DNA from: Spirochaetaceae bacterium
GTDB taxonomy: Bacteria; Spirochaetota; Spirochaetia; Treponematales; Breznakiellaceae
Direction: 5' to 3'
Assembly (NCBI GenBank): GCA_031280705.1
Contig: JAITGJ010000082.1
Span: 1 to 6,808, forward strand
DNA: 6,808 nt
The notes beneath the pieces are model-generated. The model was given only the letters and a program-made list of their open reading frames with translations. It searched no databases and had not been told where the DNA came from. Below are positions 4,739 to 6,808 of the stretch, piece by piece. Every line of letters starts with the position of its first letter. Position 1 is the stretch's first letter. Both the position numbers and the translations under genes were made by a program.

Positions 4739-6324
4739 GGGGTAAGTATATCCCCCCAGCCCCGCGAATTCCATACCCCGTTGGTCTCAATCATAATGCC
4801 CCGCGATGCAAGCGGGAGAACAGCGGGAGACGCGGCGTCTGGAATACCCGGTGTCCCGGTGACGCTTTGCGGAGCATCCCCGTCCGCCTCGCCTGATCCC
4901 GCCGGGGGAAGGACGGGCGCGTCCGCCGCGGGGAGCGCCTCCGCGCCGGAGGCGGCCAGTACCCGCGCCGCGAAACGCGCCGCCAGGGCCGCCGTATTCC
5001 GCGCGGCCGCCATGCCGGACCAGGCGGGAGACGCTTCTTCCCGGAAGGGAAACGTCAAAATGGGATACTTCTCTGCCACATCCGAATAATCCATCACGCC
5101 CATACCGTCAACGGAAACGAGCGCGGCGGGCGCGGCCCCGGCGTGAAAATACCGGATCAGCGCGGCGTACCGGCCTTCCGCCCCGGCGGCGGAGCGGATG
5201 CGGCCGCCGGCAACCATGCAGACCGGAAGCACAGCCCGGGGGATCGTTTTGGCGTTCACTATCCGCCGGGGGACAAGTGCGCGGAGCCGCCCGGTAAAGC
5301 GGGTCCATAGCGCGGCCGGGACGCTTTGCTTTGGCGGGATGGCCGGTTCATCCGCTTCTACCGGCGGCGGGCTGAACGCCCACAGGGGCGGGCTTTCAAA
5401 CGCGATAACGCCCCGCAGGGCGGGAAAGCGGGCGGCGGCTTCCGCGTCTCTGGCAAGATCGAGAAGCGCCGCCCCGCCAGCGCCCAGTCCCGCGGCAAAG
5501 ATGACCGGCGCGCCGGTATCGCGCCCCGCCGTTTCGGGCGTGGCCGCACCGGGGCGGCTGTTCACCCCAGGGTGGACTTCGTTTTCGCGGAGGTAATCAA
5601 GCAAAAATTCCACTTCGGTACGGCGTCCCGCTTCCAGTTTCCGGCCCGCCTCGTTTGATCCGGCGTATCTGCGCCCCCAAACAAGGGCGCGGAATATCGC
5701 GGCAATTTGCCGGGGCGGCGCGAGGCGCTTTTTCCCTGTTTCGCCGGCGGCAACAAGATCGAACCCGGGCCGGGACCAGGCGAGCACCGTAAAACCCGCG
5801 TCCCGAAGCGAGCCGCAGAGCAGATCCACCGCCGCGATAGATGCGGAAACGGGCGGGGCAAAAAGAAGCAGGGGCTTTTCCGGCCCGTTTTCCGCGCCGT
5901 ATACCCGCACCGTAATGGCATGTTTCCGCGCGGCGTCCTCAAGCGTGAAGGACCTGACCCCCTCGGCTTCGGCAAGGAACCGCGTTTCCGTCCGGGGCAC
6001 AAAAAACACGGCGACACCCACGGTAAGCGCGATAAAAAACACCACGCGCCACCTGGGACGCCGGGAAACAGGCGCGTGTACGCGGGTCAGCATCGCGGCG
6101 AGCGGAGCGATATTTGCCGCATTGTTGATGACGCAGTACGCCAGAAGAGGGAGACATTCGGGCCGGAAGCCGTAAGCGGGAAATATGCCTATAACGATAA
6201 GCAGGGCAAGCGGCGGCAGGCAGACGAGACCATCCAGGGAGTACCGGCCTTTTGACGGCATTCTGATGGCGGGGAGAAGCAGAAACAGCCCGGCGAGCAA
6301 TTCCAGGATGATCAGTTCCGGCAT
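4735..6324 (-). CDS. Membrane-anchored alpha/beta-hydrolase-like protein, probably catalytically dead
   Basis: The 529-residue protein has four hydrophobic helices (about 3-20, 33-53, 57-79, 92-110), then an alpha/beta-hydrolase-like domain (about 125-455) and an Ala/Pro-rich tail (about 458-510) before a final less biased stretch. Arg/Lys-rich loops after helix 1 and between helices 3 and 4 suggest both are cytoplasmic, which puts the hydrolase domain in the periplasm. Fold landmarks: a strand and possible oxyanion region PLLLFAPPVSAS (151-162), AGFTVLAWSRPGFD (176-189), an elbow-like GLGAGG (279-284) where GxSxG is expected, and GMGVMDYSD (407-415), where related enzymes commonly have His before the DYSD-like segment. 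Ser is replaced by Gly281 and His by Val410, and no clear acid follows the strand LPVCMVAGG. The start at 6324 has GGAGGT just upstream; ATG 6342 has no good ribosome site. The stop overlaps the Nif3-like start. Function unknown. Confidence 0.8.
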   Translation of the reverse strand: MPELIILELLAGLFLLLPAIRMPSKGRYSLDGLVCLPPLALLIVIGIFPAYGFRPECLPLLAYCVINNAANIAPLAAMLTRVHAPVSRRPRWRVVFFIALTVGVAVFFVPRTETRFLAEAEGVRSFTLEDAARKHAITVRVYGAENGPEKPLLLFAPPVSASIAAVDLLCGSLRDAGFTVLAWSRPGFDLVAAGETGKKRLAPPRQIAAIFRALVWGRRYAGSNEAGRKLEAGRRTEVEFLLDYLRENEVHPGVNSRPGAATPETAGRDTGAPVIFAAGLGAGGAALLDLARDAEAAARFPALRGVIAFESPPLWAFSPPPVEADEPAIPPKQSVPAALWTRFTGRLRALVPRRIVNAKTIPRAVLPVCMVAGGRIRSAAGAEGRYAALIRYFHAGAAPAALVSVDGMGVMDYSDVAEKYPILTFPFREEASPAWSGMAAARNTAALAARFAARVLAASGAEALPAADAPVLPPAGSGEADGDAPQSVTGTPGIPDAASPAVLPLASRGIMIETNGVWNSRGWGDILTP

Positions 6325-6327
6325 GGG

Positions 6328-6333
6328 ACCTCC
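6328..6333 (-). promoter_or_regulatory. Ribosome binding site fixing the start of the hydrolase-like gene
   Basis: GGAGGT ends three bases before the ATG at 6324 on the minus strand. It selects this start over two in-frame ATGs upstream (6342 and 6444); the latter would add an Arg-rich, non-membrane leader before the first helix. The spacing is short but the match to the anti-Shine-Dalgarno sequence is strong. Confidence 0.6.
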
Positions 6334-6340
6334 GCCCGTC

Positions 6341-6370
6341 ATCCTATCCCGAATCCGCCCTCCGGCGCAA
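6341..6370 (-). promoter_or_regulatory. Weak candidate promoter for the hydrolase-like gene and following operon
   Basis: TTGCGC (6365-6370) and TAGGAT (6341-6346) on the minus strand are 18 bases apart, in a 149-base gap between genes that otherwise shows no promoter. Transcription would start only about ten bases before the ATG. The match is modest, and the genes may instead be read from upstream of the window. Confidence 0.25.
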
Positions 6371-6433
6371 TGACCCGCAGGTATCTGGAACAGGCGGCGC
6401 GCCGGACCGTGCCGGAAATGAGGACTGCGCCGC

Positions 6434-6466
6434 CGCGCCTGCATTGCCCGAACCGCCGCAGGCGCG
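6434..6466 (-). terminator. GC-rich hairpin after the surface-protein gene
   Basis: CGCGCCTGC (6458-6466 read on the minus strand) pairs perfectly over nine bases with GCAGGCGCG (6434-6442) around a 15-base loop. It starts seven bases after the stop codon at 6474. As with the other hairpins here, no T-run follows. It probably marks the end of the surface-protein transcript. Confidence 0.45.
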
Positions 6467-6473
6467 CGCCGGA

Positions 6474-6808
6474 TTACTGCAACAGGCCGCCGGAATTGAT
6501 AGACTTACCAAAAAGTGGCGAGCCTGAATCGGCGGTACCGTAGATTTCAAATTTATTGTAATGCGCGCTGACCAAACCGGCGTCCCCGCTGAGAATCGCC
6601 GTTCCAGCGGCGGTATCCTGCGGCCTTATTTTCGCCAAAGGCGCGGTTCCTGTGAGGGGGCCGGTAATGAGGAGAGTCTTGCCGCTTGTAAGGTAGAGAT
6701 CTCCGCCAGGCATACCTGTTGGACCTATCACCGCATTGCCTGACATCTTGAATGTTCCATTGACATATATGTCCGGACCTGGAACATTAAAACCAGCGCT
6801 ATTATTGG
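6474..6808 (-). CDS. C-terminal end of a beta-helix-like repeat surface protein (cut by the window edge)
   Basis: The frame is open from the right edge to the TAA at 6474-6476, giving about 111 residues of a larger protein. The visible part starts ...NNSAGFNVPGPDIYVNGTFKM, followed by SGNAVIG, GGDLYLTSGKTLLITGPLTG, AKIRPQDTAAGTAILSGD, GLVSAHYNKFEIYG and a terminal GGLLQ. Short Gly/Asn-rich strands such as IYVNGTFKMSGNAVI are typical of right-handed beta-helix (pectin-lyase-like) repeats. The VYL-SGKT-I-I-G-LTG and GLVS-NY-KF elements match, from memory, the closing segment of large repeat proteins in termite-gut and related treponemes. Such proteins are usually exported and surface-exposed, but the N-terminus and any signal peptide lie outside the window. 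There is no C-terminal membrane-barrel signature. Base composition is less GC-rich than in the next gene. The internal ATG at 6746 is not a real start. Confidence 0.75.
   Translation of the reverse strand, partial: NNSAGFNVPGPDIYVNGTFKMSGNAVIGPTGMPGGDLYLTSGKTLLITGPLTGTAPLAKIRPQDTAAGTAILSGDAGLVSAHYNKFEIYGTADSGSPLFGKSINSGGLLQ

Noticed and set aside
5707..6255. Plus-strand open frame and several others opposite the hydrolase-like gene
   Set aside because: These are shadows of a GC-rich coding strand. They start without ribosome sites and encode Arg/Gly/Pro-biased peptides.
6325..6444. Upstream starts (6444 or 6342) for the hydrolase-like gene
   Set aside because: They lack a good ribosome site, and the 6444 start would add an Arg-rich stretch before the first membrane helix; GGAGGT directly precedes 6324.
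1..6808. CRISPR array, transposon, prophage, toxin-antitoxin or defence system
   Set aside because: I saw no regularly spaced repeats, terminal inverted repeats, transposase or integrase motifs, nor a pair of small genes of toxin-antitoxin type. The genes are housekeeping, envelope-related or unknown.

Overview
This looks like a chromosomal stretch from a GC-rich treponeme-like spirochaete, possibly of the termite-gut Treponema type. Three things point that way. The GAPDH and PGK have the spirochaete-type sequence, with a long form of GAPDH and a charged insertion in PGK after a SHLGDP motif. lspA is followed at once by a tiny two-helix membrane protein of a kind I recall beside lspA in treponemes. 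The gene cut by the right edge ends in a repeat type I associate with beta-helix surface proteins of these bacteria. This is recognition by eye, with no database search.

All eight genes lie on the minus strand, so transcription runs from the right edge to the left. In that order: (1) 6808-6474, the C-terminal end of a beta-helix-like surface protein; (2) 6324-4735, a membrane protein with four helices and an alpha/beta-hydrolase-like domain that appears to lack its catalytic residues; (3) 4738-3977, a Nif3/DUF34 metal-binding protein whose start overlaps the preceding stop (ATGA); (4) 3890-3339, lipoprotein signal peptidase lspA; (5) 3337-3044, a 97-residue membrane protein one base after lspA; (6) 2900-2208, a 230-residue protein of unknown function with its own likely promoter; (7) 1992-937, gap; (8) 775 to the left edge, the first 258 residues of pgk.

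The layout suggests three or four transcription units. Genes 2 to 5 can form an operon, mostly envelope-related. Gene 6 and gap each have a credible sigma-70-type promoter, at 2926-2954 and 2066-2094. gap and pgk catalyse consecutive steps of lower glycolysis and are probably co-transcribed, perhaps with partial termination or processing at a long inverted repeat between them. A perfect 14-bp palindrome lies in the predicted gap leader. Several genes are followed by a GC-rich hairpin without a T-tract.

I found no RNA genes, CRISPR array, insertion sequence, phage genes or defence system. No gap between genes exceeds 300 bases. The points most worth a second look are the apparent pseudo-hydrolase, the unknown 230-residue protein, and the regulatory structures around gap.
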